Origin: Chaetoderma sp. LZ-2023a
Lineage: Eukaryota > Mollusca > Caudofoveata > Chaetodermatida > Chaetodermatidae
Direction of reading: 5' to 3'
Assembly: GCA_034401795.1 (NCBI GenBank)
Contig: CM067373.1
Location: 37,483,443 to 37,547,442, forward strand
DNA length: 64,000 nucleotides
Made by a program: the position numbers and the translations under genes. The notes under the pieces are model-generated. The model was not told where the DNA came from and did not search any database. It saw only the letters and a program-made list of their open reading frames with translations. Each line of letters starts with the position of its first letter. Within the stretch, counting starts at the first letter, position 1. Positions 28,601 through 42,500 of this stretch are shown piece by piece.

Positions 28601-31600
28601 CATTTACACACTTTTTGTGATTTAATGGAAATTGTATAGGCTCTGTATCTGTATTCAATTGAGTTGCCATCCCCTTGAACAAATTGCTGAATGAAACCAT
28701 GACTTCCTATCAATTTCATTTCAAAATGTTCAGCAAAATAGGTATTCAATCAGAAATTTTGCATACATTTTTTAGACTTATTTAAGCTCATAAAGGTTTT
28801 CTACAATTGTTTCCCAATTCTTAAATTTTATCGAATGCTTATACATGTATATCCAAATTATATTATATTATATTATATAATTAATAAAAACACACAATAA
28901 TTTAAGGATGGCCTCAGTGAGATGTCAGGATTGCATGTCAATCTACAATTTCCAGTCCATATAGAATAATAAGCCTGTGATATCAGTAGTTAAATCAGAA
29001 ACATTTAAAATGAGGTTGTAAACACACATTCTGGCAAGAATCATGGAAATTTGTACTTAAATGCAGAAATTAATGTTGAAATGCAACAAAATTTTTTTAC
29101 TGAAATTTGTGAATTTTGTGTCAAAAGCAATGATTTACAGAGAAATATATAAATTTTGACTGTTAATATGAATACCTGGGCTCAAAATTCTAAATTTGTA
29201 ATGGAACATTTCTTCAAATATCAACCAGTGTTTAAAATCTAACAGGAAACAAGATGTGGACCTAAAATGAAAGAATATGTGTGAAAATTCCATGATTTGG
29301 TACTGAAATCTGTGACTTTGTGATTAAAAACAAATGTTTACCCAGAAATATATAAATTTTGACAGTTGATATGCATATATGGGCTCAAAATGTTAAATTT
29401 TTCTATGGAAATATGAATATCTTTCTAAATATAGGCTATTGTTTAAAGTTTAAGTTGAAAATCTGAAAACTATGGTCAGAAACATGGATATTTTGGATCC
29501 TTAAATGCACAACTCTTGACATGAAACATGAAAATTTGGACATATAATGCAAGAACACATGTATGTGTGAAAATGCAAAAATGTGTTACTGAAATCTGTG
29601 AATTTGGCAAGTGTTTACCCAGACATATATATCTTTTGATAGTTAATATGCATATATCTGGGTTCAAAATGGTAAAAAGAATTTCAAATGAATAGTAATG
29701 TGAAAATTTTAGCTGGAAATGTTAAGATTCTGGTCAGAAACATCCAAAACCTTTGACAGGGAACAAGAAAATCTGGACTAAAAAGTAACTGCTTTGTTCA
29801 GTAACAAAAAATATGGATGCAAAATGCAAGAGTATGAGAATTTAGGCTGGAAATACAAACATTCCTATTTGAAGAATTGATATCTTAGTTCCAAATATGA
29901 ACATTTTAACAGGAAACATGAACAGTTTAGGTAAAGAATGAAAGAATTTAGGCCCAAAATGGAAAAACTTGGTTATGAAATGACAACCACTGACAAATAA
30001 TGTCAAATTCCTATTCAACAGGTCCAAACCCTATATTATTGACATGCTCACTCTGAAAATTCATCAACTAAAAGAGCCCTTTAATGGTCAAGCCGGCAAA
30101 AACCACCCTCAGCGGTGGTAGAGAATATTTTCAAGAATTTATCCCTGGAATGCCTGGCTCAATAACCGAGCCAGCCATTCCAGGGATAAATTTTTCAATT
30201 CTTGGCCTACAAATGGATATTCACTAAGTAAAAATGACAATTTCCTTAACCAATCTTTACCATTAATGGGTTAATCAAACAAATTCAACTGGCTAGCATC
30301 CAGAATGCACACAGTACTGAACTTCCAGGCTGAAATGCACACTGCTATTGTCAACATGATTGGTGTTGTTGAAAAAACAGCCAGTCAAATGAGATGATGA
30401 GTGATAAATATACATGTATGATGTCTGCGAGGTATGGTGTATTTTTCATATAGCTGGTTTATTGGCTGAAATATAAACAATATTACCTTCTTAACCCTTA
30501 TATAGTCAGGATTTTTCAAGAAAATTCAAATCTGCTTATTGAAGTCCATTTGCAAGGCACGAATCTGAGGCTACTTTTGGGAATTTACTACTGTAATCAC
30601 TGATTTCGGTTATCGAGCCAGTCATTCCAGGGGTAAATTTCCAAAAAATAATCTTATTTTGGCCGGCAAATTGACATTGACACACCTGTAGAAGCTGGTT
30701 TTGGCCGGCTTGGGAATTAAAAGGGTAATAAACAGAAACTCAACTTTATTTATATATTATATTATATATCACATAAAGAGCCATCTTTAATTAAGCTTCA
30801 GATCAACTACCACACAGATCCGACTCAACAGTCAACATACACAACTTTTAACCCTTTTAAGCATTAATGGTCAGGATTTGTCAAGAAAATTTTAGTTTGT
30901 CTTTAGTGGATGTCCATTTATAGGCCAAGAACAACAACAGGTTCTAGTTAAACTAGCCTCAAAAACATTTACCATGTCAGAAGCTTGACATAAAATTGAC
31001 ACTTTGTGATTTCAAGGGTTAAAGGATTAATGTTAGTCCACTACATACTTAGTTATGTGGGTGTTGGAGAACACAACATTTATATGGAGCTGCTCCAGCA
31101 TAGAAGCCCATACTAGCTATCTTGAAGCTAGCTTAATATTGTTGACACTTTGGGGTTTCAAGGGTTAAAGGATCAATCTCATTCCCCCATAGTGTAGGGA
31201 ACATTTTGTTGAATGTTTTAAGAGAGTTTAAAGTGGGGCTGATGTTGTCCATGACAACAACAGCTTCCAGTCAAACTAGCTCCAAAACATTGAAACATGT
31301 TAGAGCCTAAACATATAGTTGACACTAAATATAATTGGTATTACAGCTAACACTATATATAATTGGGTGTTGGAGAATAGACACACATTCATAGTGAGTA
31401 ACACTAGCCCAGAAAGCTGCACTGGCTACTTTGAAGGAATACATAAATGATAATGCAGGTGAAGTAAGTATAGATTAATACAATAATAACAATTAGTATG
31501 GCTAGCATTTAACTAGACACATAATTAGCACTCTGGGTTTTCAGGGGTCTCTGGGGTTAGATTTAGGCTTAGTCTCAGTCTATAAACCTGACAATGAACC

Positions 31601-34386
31601 CTGTACGTGCTATCTTACTGCTGAATTTCTGCAGATCACATTTATTAGATAAAGCTCAGTATATGCTTTGGGGTTTCAAGGGTTAAAGGATCAATCTCAT
31701 TCTCCTCTGGTGTAGGCAACATTTTGTTGAATGTTTTTAACCCTTAGATTTGTTCAAGAATATTTCAATTTTCTCAAAGAAAATGTCCATTTGCAGACCA
31801 AGAGCACTGTTTTTAAAAATTTTACCACTGACATGATTTGTGGTAAATTTTCAAAAAATATTCTTCCCCTTGGTCTGCAAATGGACATTTCCAGGACCAG
31901 TGCCGAAACCGTCTTTGGCCGGTGTGAGTGTTAAAGGGTTAAGACAGTTTGAAGGGTGGGGTGGGGTGCTATCTATGACAACAACAGCTTCCAGTCGTAC
32001 TAGCTCCAAAACATTCCACCACGTCTGAGACTAGATGTATATAGTTGTCACTTTGTGGGTTTCAATGATTAAAGGAGTAATCTCCATTCAATACATGGGT
32101 GTATCGATATGATGATTGTTTGATAATATTAAGCTTATGCAATCCACACTCCAATGTTTTAGATCTTAATAAAAAGAAGTAACTTTAACAATCTCACCAT
32201 TACATACCAGATACAACAGATCATTTATGATGTATGATCAAGTTACATATTATGTTGAGTGACTTGAAACTAATTCGACTGGAATGTGTTTTGCTAACTA
32301 TAATTAATCCAAACAGTTCAAGTCAAACTAGTTACCAAAATAGTAAAGACGTTATCTTTAATTATGTTGGGGCTTTCACATGAACATACTAGGATTTCAG
32401 TGGTGAAAGCATTGAGAGAAATACTATTCCAAATTACCGCAGCAGCTGCAGTACGAAAATTGGTGTCTTGTAGTCTTAAGCGATTCTTCAATCAGGATGT
32501 ACACAAATGAATGCGTAGTGGAACAAGAGGCATAAGATCTTCCAACATATATGTTGTTACAGTGTGATCAAAGTAAATTCGATGAAGAAAAAACATATAT
32601 TCGAGCAGATTTTTGAAGCGACGATAGCCGCCACAGTTTATGTATGGGGGTTTACGTTAGTAACAGATGTCTGTCAAAATCGACCGAAAACCGTAACGCG
32701 CATTTTCATTGACTGAGTGAAAACTACTTTCTGCGACTGCGCGCGGGCTTTTCTGGGAGAAAACAACCAGAGGTAACGTACGATGAATTACGACGTAATT
32801 AGTACAGTCCGATGGTGTTGCGAGAATGAAACTAACGTGAACAAAACCATTATTTTTGCCTCCCTGTCAGTACCCGAGTTGACAAATGCTAAGTGGCTGG
32901 GACATTATTGCTTACATGACCTAGTTGTTAGTGACCAGTCTTCATATATCTCAATAATGATAACTGATAAGTTTCTTTGCCATTCTTGTTTTCCTGACCA
33001 AGTTGTTCGGGAGGAAGCTTCATAGCGCTATCTTGATAAGTGCTATGTTTCTGTGCCATCTTTGCTTACCTGACCAAGTCATTAGTGATGAGGCTTGACA
33101 GATCATATTGTACCATCATATCATGGCTCTGCCAGAGCACTGTAGCAATGCAGTGCACATGACTGGCAGCGGGACGAGGCAGTGCTGAGAACAGGGTGGC
33201 ACCGGCTGATATGCGTGGTAGAGAGAACGATTGTGAATGTGGCTGTTTCTGTAGAGCCACTTGAGCGCAGTTAGCGAGCCACTTTAACAATGCTGAAATC
33301 CTGCAAAACAGAAATTAAAAACTAATGTAACCTACTGTAAATCTACTATCAATATATTGTGCGAGATGAGTCCAAATGTCAGGGACCGACCAAGCTTTTA
33401 GAACGTACTAGCCAAAAGATTAGCCTACTACATTTTTTCTTAGCCAGATCTTAAATATTTAGACAATATATTCCAATGTGTCATCACCAGCTAAAGCTTT
33501 CAAATGAAATCACACACTGGAGCATCATGAGTATGTTGTATATTTTGAAACTAATTTGCATGGAAGCTTTTGCGGCTTAATTCCAAAACATTCCACAACT
33601 TAATTAAACTCAGATATTAAGATTTCTGGGCTACATGTAATTTGGTCAGATTATATAGGTGTTAGTTACATCAATCTCACTAAGTTATTAACAATTAAGT
33701 TTTTTGGTAATTATTTCAGAATTCTATAAAAAGATTTTAATCCCTAGATAAATATTTAGCCAGTCCTGCTTTCAATTAGCCAGATTTTAAATTTACTAGG
33801 GCTTGGCTAATTGGAGAATGGGAAGAACGGTCGTTTGATGTATATATCAATCTAGCTTATGGTTTGGTTGCTGCGAGTGTCCAATCAAGGAATTTGTGAT
33901 TCGACTACAGGATTATGTGGTACAAAATATCTGATTAAAGTGAGAGTAAAACTGTGCCCATGCACAATCAAATCAAAGAAAATGCCATCTTTGAAATACA
34001 GCACTGCTCATAAATAAGTTAAAATGTTTCTAAACCAAAAAAGAAACATGCTAGTTAGTACAATTTTGAACACAATGTAAGAAATGTTCTGTTGAATATT
34101 TTGGACTTAATTTGTTTGGAAGCTATTGTTGCCTCCGGGAGCAATGGCTTTCAATCAAATTATGGTCCAACTAATCAACTGTAGTTTGATATTGTTTTTT
34201 AAAACACATTACATTATCTCTGAGATGAACTATAAATGCTTCCTGATCACAGGGCTCAGCAGATTTTGGAAAAATTAATTAAATGAACCAGTTACCATGG
34301 TTTTTATGGACCTTAATAATCAAAGATAACCATTCAGCAGAATGAGTGAGAAAATTCATAATTAAACAAATATTCCGAAGGGTGTA

Positions 34387-34461
<75 letters not shown>

Positions 34462-34464
34462 ACA

Positions 34465-34504
<40 letters not shown>

Positions 34505-37500
34505 CTACACACACACACACCTGTCAGTAGTGTAGCGATCCTGTGTTGTGCCCAGTAAGTATAGTATTTCTAGTGTTGAGTCATTAGCCAGACCATTAAC
34601 ACGTCCAAGATAAGGTGCAGCATGATAATCTGTAACACAAGAAAGAAGGTAACATATGAATACTGTACAGGTACTCTATTACACATCACATGCCAGTCAG
34701 TACCTGTTATATTTCAATTAGACAGTACTACTTAACTATTTAGTGGCTAAATCTGCTCATTTTTAGAAAATATATCACCGGAATGACTGGCTCGGTTACT
34801 GACCCAATCGTTTCAGTGATCAATTTGTTAAAAATAGCCCTGTCTTGGCCTCCAAATAAACATTTAAGACCATTACAGAGGCTGACTATAGATGGCTTCA
34901 GCATAAAAGGCTCAAGGAAAACATGGCTTGCATTGATGATCACGTAGGTGTTGTTCTTGCTGGGACAGAGTGTACATATAGAGGATCTTGTAGGTGTTGT
35001 TCTTGCTGGGACAGATTGTATATATAGAGGATCTTGTAGGGTCTTTTTGGGATAGATTGTACATATATAGATGATCTTGTATGTGTTGTTCTTGCTGGGA
35101 TGGATTGTACATATACAGGATCTTGGCGGTTCTTGCTGGGATGAATTATACATATAGAGGATCTTGTAGGTGATGGTCTTGCTGGGATGGATTGTACATA
35201 TAGATGATCTTGTAGGTGTTGTTCTTGCTGGGATGAATTGTACATATTCAGGATCTTGTAGGCGCTTGCTGGGATGAATTGTACATATAGAGGATCTTGT
35301 AGGTGTTGTTCTTGCTGGGACAGATTGTACATATAGAGGATCTTGTAGGTGTTGTTCTTGCTGGGACAGATTGTATATATAGTGGATCTTGTAGGGTCTT
35401 TTTGGGATGGATTGTACATATATAGAGGATTTTGTAGGTGTTGTTCTTGCAGGGGTGGATTGTACATATAGAGGATCCTGTAAGTGTTGTTCTTTCTGGG
35501 ACGGATTGTACATATAAAGGATCCTGTAGGTGTTGTTCTTGCTGGGACAGATTGTACATATACAGGATCTTGTAGGTGTTGTTCTTGCTGGGATGGATTG
35601 TACATATAGAGGATCTTGTAGGTGTTGTTCTTGATGGGACAGATTGTACATATAGAGGATCTTGTAGGTGTTGTTTTTGCTGGGATGGATTGTACATATA
35701 GAGGATCTTGTAGGTGTTGTTCTTTCTGTGACAGATTGTACATATACAGGATCTTGTAGGTGTTGTTCTTGCTGGGACAGATTGTACATATAGATGATCT
35801 TGTAGGTGTTATTCCTGCTGGGACAGATTGTACATATAGAGGATCTTGTAGGTGTTGTTCTTGCTGGGACAGATTGTATATATAGTGGATCTTGTAGGGT
35901 CTTTTTGGGATGGATTGTACATATAGAGGATTTTATAGGTGTTGTTCTTGCAGGGGCGAATTGTACATATAGAGGATTCTCTAAGTGTTGTTCTTTCTGG
36001 GACGGATTGTACATATAAAGGATCCTGTAGGTGTTGTTCTTGCTGGGACAGATTGGATATATAGAGGATCTTGTAGGTGTTGTTCTTGCTGGGATGGATT
36101 GTACATATAGAGGATCTTGTAGGTGTTGTACATATAGAGGATCTTGTAGGTGTTGTTCTTGCTGGGACAGATTGTATATATAGTGGATCTTGTAGGGTCT
36201 TTTTGGGATGGATTGTACATATATAGAGGATTTTGTAGGTGTTGTTCTTGCAGGGGCGGATTACATATAGAGGATCCTGTAAGTGTTGTTCTTTCTGGGA
36301 TGGATTGTACATATAAAGGATCCTGTAGGTGTTGTTCTTGCTGGGACAGATTGTACATATAGAGGATCTTGTAGGTGTTGTTCTTGCTGGGATGGATTGT
36401 ACATATAGAGGATCTTGTAGGTGTTGTTCTTGATGGGAAAGATTGTACATATAGAGGATCTTGTAGGTGTTGTTTTTGCTGGGATGGATTGTACATATAG
36501 AGGATCTTGTAGGTGTTGTTCTTTCTGTGACAGATTGTACATATACAAGATCTTGTAGGTGTTGTTCTTGCTGGGACAGATTGTACATATAGATGATCTT
36601 GTAGGTGTTGTTCTTGATGGGACAGATTGTACACATAGAGGATCTTGTATGTGTTGTTCTTCCTGGGATGGGTTGTACATATACAGGATTTTGGAGGTTC
36701 TTGCTGGGATGAATTGTACATATAGAGGATCTTGTAGGTGATGTTGTTGCTGGGATGGATTGTACATAGAGGATCTTGTAGGTGTTGTTCCTGCTGGGAC
36801 AGATTTTACATATAGATGATCTTGTAGGTGTGTTGTTCTTGCTTGGTCAGATTGTACATATATAGGATTTTGTAGGTGTTGTTCTTGCTGGGACAGATTG
36901 TACATATAGATCTTGTAGGTGTTGTTCTTGCTGGGATGGATTCTACATATAGAGGATCTTGTAGGTGTTGTTCTTTCTGTGACAGATTGTACATATAGAG
37001 GATCTTGTAGGTGTTGTTCTTGCTGGGACAGATTATACATATAGATGATCTTGTAGGTGCTGTTTATGCTGGGATGGATTATACATATACAGGATCTTGT
37101 AGGTGTTGTTCTTGCTGGGACAGATTTTACATATAGATGATCTTGTAGGTGTTGTTCTTGCTGGGACAGATTGTACATATAGAGGATCTTGTATGTGTTG
37201 TTCTTGCTGGGACGGATTGTACATATATAGGATTTTGTAAGTGTTGTTCTTGCTGGGACAGATTGTACATATAGATCTTGTAGGTGTTGTTCTTGCTGGG
37301 ATGGATTCTACATATAGAGCATCTTGTAGGCGTTGTTCTTTCTGTGACAGATTGTACATATACAGGATCTTGTAGGTGTTGTTTTTGCTGGGACAGATTG
37401 TACATATAGATGATCTTGTAGGTGTTGTTCCTGCTGGGACAGATTGTACATATAGAGGATCTTGTAGGTGTTGTTCTTGCTGGGACAGATTGTATATATA

Positions 37501-39516
37501 GTGGATCTTGTAGGGTCTTTTTGGGATGGATTGTACATATATAGAGGATTTTATAGGTGTTGTTCTTGCAGGGGCGGATTGTACATATAGAGGATCCTGT
37601 AAGTGTTGTTCTTTCTGGGACGGATTGTACATATAAAGGATCCTGTAGGTGTTGTTCTTGCTGGGACAGATTGTACATATAGAGGATCTTGTAGGTGTTG
37701 TTCTTGCTGGGATGGATTGTACATATAGAGGATCTTGTAGGTGTTGTTCTTGATGGGAAAGATTGTACATATAGAGGATCTTGTAGGTGTTGTTTTTGCT
37801 GGGATGGATTGTACATTTAGAGGATCTTGTAGGTGTTGTTCTTTCTGTGACAGATTGTACATATACAGGATCTTGTAGGTGTTGTTCTTGCTGGGACAGA
37901 TTGTACATATAGATGATCTTGTAGGTGTTGTTCCTGCTAAGACAGATTGTACATATAGAGGATCTTGTAGGTGTTGTTCTTGCTGGGACAGATTGTATAT
38001 ATAGTGGATCTTGTAGGGTCTTTTTGGGATGGATTGTACATATATAGAGGATTTTGTAGGTGTTGTTCTTGCAGGGGCGGATTGTACATATAGAGGATCC
38101 TGTAAGTGTTGTTCTTTCTGGGATGGATTGTACATATAAAGGATCCTGTAGGTGTTGTTCTTGCTGGGACAGATTGTACATATAGAGGATCTTGTAGGTG
38201 TTGTTCTTGCTGGGATGGATTGTACATATAGAGGATCTTGTAGGTGTTGTTCTTGATGGGAAAGATTGTACATATAGAGGATCTTGTAGATGTTGTTTTT
38301 GCTGGGATGGATTGTACATATAGAGTATCTTGTAGGTGTTGTTCTTTCTGTGACAGATTGTACATATACAAGATCTTGTAGGTGTTGTTCTTGCTGGGAC
38401 AGATTGTACATATAGATGATCTTGTAGGTGTTGTTCTTGATGGGACAGATTGTACACATAGAGGATCTTGTATGTGTTGTTCTTGCTGGGATGGGTTGTA
38501 CATATACAGGATCTTGCAGGTTCTTGCTGGGATGAATTGTACATATAGAGGATCTTGTAGGTGATGTTGTTGCTGGGATGGATTGTACATAGAGGATCTT
38601 GTAGGTGTTGTTCTTGCTGGGACAGATTTTACATATAGATGATCTTGTAGGTGTTGTTCTTGCTGGGACAGATTGTACATATAGAGGATCTTGTGTGTTG
38701 TTCTTGCTGGGATGGATTGTACATATAGAGGATCTTGTAGGTTCTTGCTGGGATGGATTGTACATATAGAGGATCTTGTAGGTGTTGTTCTTGATGGAAC
38801 AGATTGTACATATAGAGGATCTTGTAGGTGTTGTTCTTGCTGGGACACATTGTACATATAGAGGATCTTGTACGTGTTGCTCTTGCTGTGACAGATTGTA
38901 CATATTCTTGTTAATCGGAACATTCGGCCTTGTGTTAAGATCAGTGGTGTCCAAGAAACCCTCACAGAGAATCAGAAAGAGAGACAAACATAGCTAACTG
39001 CAATACAATTATTCCGCTATATGGGGAAACACCAACTAGCTATGGTATAAAATAAGCTTGCAGTGTTCCCAACATGTGCAGTGTTCAATTCAATATGTGC
39101 AGTGATTATGATGCTTATATATACATGCAGTTATACAATTATAATAAAGCAATAATAAACCATGTCCAAACATATTGCTTCATAGCCATGTTATCTCTGT
39201 CTCTCTGTGATGCATTGGCAAATCACAATGGTGTAGATCCATCACGAAAATGGAAGTCTGTCACAAATCTGTATGAAACGCATGTCTTTAATCAATTAAT
39301 AAATTTAATAAATAATAAACATTCTGTTCAATATTTTGAAACTAATTGGACTAATCTGAATAGAATACTAGAAAATTTGTAAAATAGAATAATTTCCCAG
39401 GTAACCAATAGTCCACATTTGCCTCCAAATGTGCAGTAGATCCCCAATCCCATATGCAGTGAGCAGTTTCTCTATTTTATAGCCAGCAACTAGCATACTT
39501 CACTCCTACAATTAAG

Positions 39517-39554
<38 letters not shown>

Positions 39555-42500
39555 GGTTCATTTATGCATGAAATAAGTACCTGTGTTAGGAGTAATGCCG
39601 CTGCTTGCGGTATTTCTGAGTATGTTATCAATAAGAGTGAGGCCCATTTCTGGTGAATGTATGCCTAGCTTGAGCAGTACTGCCTCTGTACTTGTGGAAT
39701 ACAAGCTGGCCATACTGGACGTCAGCAAGGCCATGCACGTGTTCAGCAACTGTGGCATTCTTGAGGCTATCTCTGCTACATGGCTACTTTGAGATGTACT
39801 GTTAATGGTGGTTCTATTAGTGGGCACAACTCCATGGTTATTAATGGTCACTGTGCTGCTGCTGTCTACACTGTTACCCACTTTTAAACAGTGATGCAGT
39901 AATCTTAACCAGCCCAAACTGCGAACAAAGCACAAGAAAACATAAATTAACATCTACATGACTGAAATACTAACTTCAATTATTTTGTTTTCTTTAGTAT
40001 ATCATGTATCCATTACCCACATAAAAATGTTGGTACAGTGGTTAGTGTACTGCTATTTCTAACCGGGGACCCTGGTTTGTGTCATGGCGTCATTTGACTA
40101 TCAATTCAAACACATGCAATTTCACTTAATATTGATTGTCTCCATCCACGGGTGTAAAAACTGGGAAGTTCCCCCGGAATTGACTAAAATAAGACACGCT
40201 TTAATGGGGCCTAGGAAATATGGCAAAACACAGGCAAAATAAACAAATACCGTAACACCTTCAACATGAGGGAACAAATTCGTTACGATGCAATAAATGT
40301 TCTGTTGACTATTTTGAGTCATTTGACTGGAATGCATTGTTAAGTGAGCAACTGCAGTGAAATTATATTCAAGATTTTAAAGTGTTCTCTAAATGAAATA
40401 GAAAATCCTGGGATGCTAGGGATGAGATGATTAACAAGGCCCACACCATACACATCTTATAAATAATAACGTTAATAATATTATGTCTGACCTTGTTTTG
40501 GAGACGAGATCTTCGATTGGCAGTAGAGCATTCACAGACTTACTGCTATTCTCACCAAAAGCACTGTATCCCATCACCTGTATCTGTGAGAGGCCGATGG
40601 TGGTCGAATCTCGTGCTTTATGTAAGCGTATTGTGAGCATGGTGACGACCTCCGGCCTCTGAAGCTGAAGCTTAATAAAGGCTAGGCTACTCGTCAGAGG
40701 TGGAGATGATAAAGGTGTTGTGGTTATACCATCTCGACTGATTTCCAATGAGACATAAGCAGGACAGGCTGGAAATAATAAGGCAGGAATATTTAGCTTT
40801 ATACTTAAACATATAACACTCAAGTCGACCAAAACCAGCTTCTGCAGTGGTCTTGAGAAATGTCTATTTGCAGACCAAGAGGACTATTATTTTAAATTTA
40901 CCACTGGAATGACTGGTTCGATAACCGAGCCAGTTATTTCAGTAGTAAATTAAAAAAAATAGTCTTTTCTTGGATTGCAAATGAACATTTTTAATGAGAA
41001 AATTTAAAATTTCTTGAACAAATTTAGTCTTCCCTTGGCCTGTAAATGAACATTCACAAAGCACCAATATGAATTTCCTTGACAAATCTTGAAGGTTAAA
41101 GGTTTAAAGTTAGAGACGTAGCTATGACATGTCACTTAAATCGAGCCAGTCATTCCAGTGGTAAATTTTAAACAAGAGGTATCATACGATATCAAATATC
41201 TTGCCATCTTATGTTGCTGCAGGACCTGGTCTGCCCTGAATTAAATATTCAGTGAAACTAGAAAACGTTGTTTGACTCAGAGGGCCCCCGCAATCACTGA
41301 AAATACCTTTCTCTTTGTAGTAGGTAACAATTTTATTCAGTCTTCATATTATTAAAAATAAAAAAATAATAAATTAGAAAAACCCAAGAAAATTGACAAA
41401 AATTCTAAGTTTTTGCATTAAGAAGCCAATTTTCAAACAAAATCTTGGACCTATAACGGTGAATCCTCCAAAAGGCACCTCTACTCATCATAAAGAAGCT
41501 ACCTACTAAGTGTCATTAAATTATTTTAAGCGATTCTGTAAGTTATGCTGTTTACGAGAACATTGACAAAAATCGTTAGTCTTTGCATTAAAAAGCCCAT
41601 TTTTGACCAAAACTTTGGACCTATAAAGGTGAATCCTTCAAAAGAAACATCTACCCATCGTAAAGAACCCACAGGCCAAGATTCATTATATTATTTTAAG
41701 CGATTCCATCTGATTATGCCATTTACGAGAATACTGACAAAAATCATGGGTTTTTGCATTAAAAAGCCCATTTTCACCCAAAGTCTTGGACGTATAAAGG
41801 TGAATGCTTCAATCGAAAGGCACATTTGTATATCACAGCTGAGGCATACCCCAAGTTTCATTAAAATATTTGAAGAGGTTTTCTATGACATGTTGTTTAC
41901 GAGATATTGTGGATGGACAGACAAACGGACAGACACAGTGATTTCTATAAGGCCCTACAAATAATATCTAATAATATCCAAACCATGTACATATATATAT
42001 ACAAGAGGCACAAGGGCCTGTGGCGTTCACCTGGACCATTAGCATTTGAACCATTTGCATTTAAAGACATGGTGGATAATTTTCGGAAATCCAAGATGGC
42101 CACCAAAACAATTGACCAATCAAAATTCTGTATATGCGGTCTGAAGCCTACCCACCTAGGGTCCATCCAGCCGAGATTGATTGAAATCTGCCAATCGGTT
42201 AATGAGGTGTATCCTTTTAACTGATTTACCAAAACTTTTGGAAAATCCAAGAAGGCCACACAAAAATTGACAAATCAAAATTCTGCACATTAGATCTGAA
42301 ACCTGCCTCCATAAAGGACGCCCAAGCAGTTAACGAGAAGCAGCGTTTTAAGCGATATCCGTTAGATTTTCACAGATAAATTTTAGGAATCAAAATTCTG
42401 TATACAAGTTCTGAAACCTAGACCATAGGCTCCTTCCAGCCAAACTAGGTTGAAATCTGCCAAGCGGTTAATGAGTAGAGCTTTGACAATTTACTGTAAT

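Noticed and set aside
32783-33025. Plus-strand 80-codon frame starting MNYDVISTVRWCC
   Set aside because: It has no recognisable domain, no splice partners and overlaps the decayed exon-10 copies on the other strand. I treat it as chance.
34279-34558. Frames encoding VCVCVC or THTHTH runs
   Set aside because: Translation of a (CA)n microsatellite.
34740-38987. Long minus-strand open frames (about 270-500 codons) rich in MYNLSQQEQHLQDPLY-type repeats
   Set aside because: They arise from a 46-bp minisatellite that lacks stops in all sense frames. Overlapping frames give the same peptide series, and there is no start context, signal or non-repeat domain. I list it as a repeat.
41545-41964. 139-codon plus-strand frame in Repeat G
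   Set aside because: It follows the ~172-bp repeat unit and is not conserved in copy 2. Repeat-derived.
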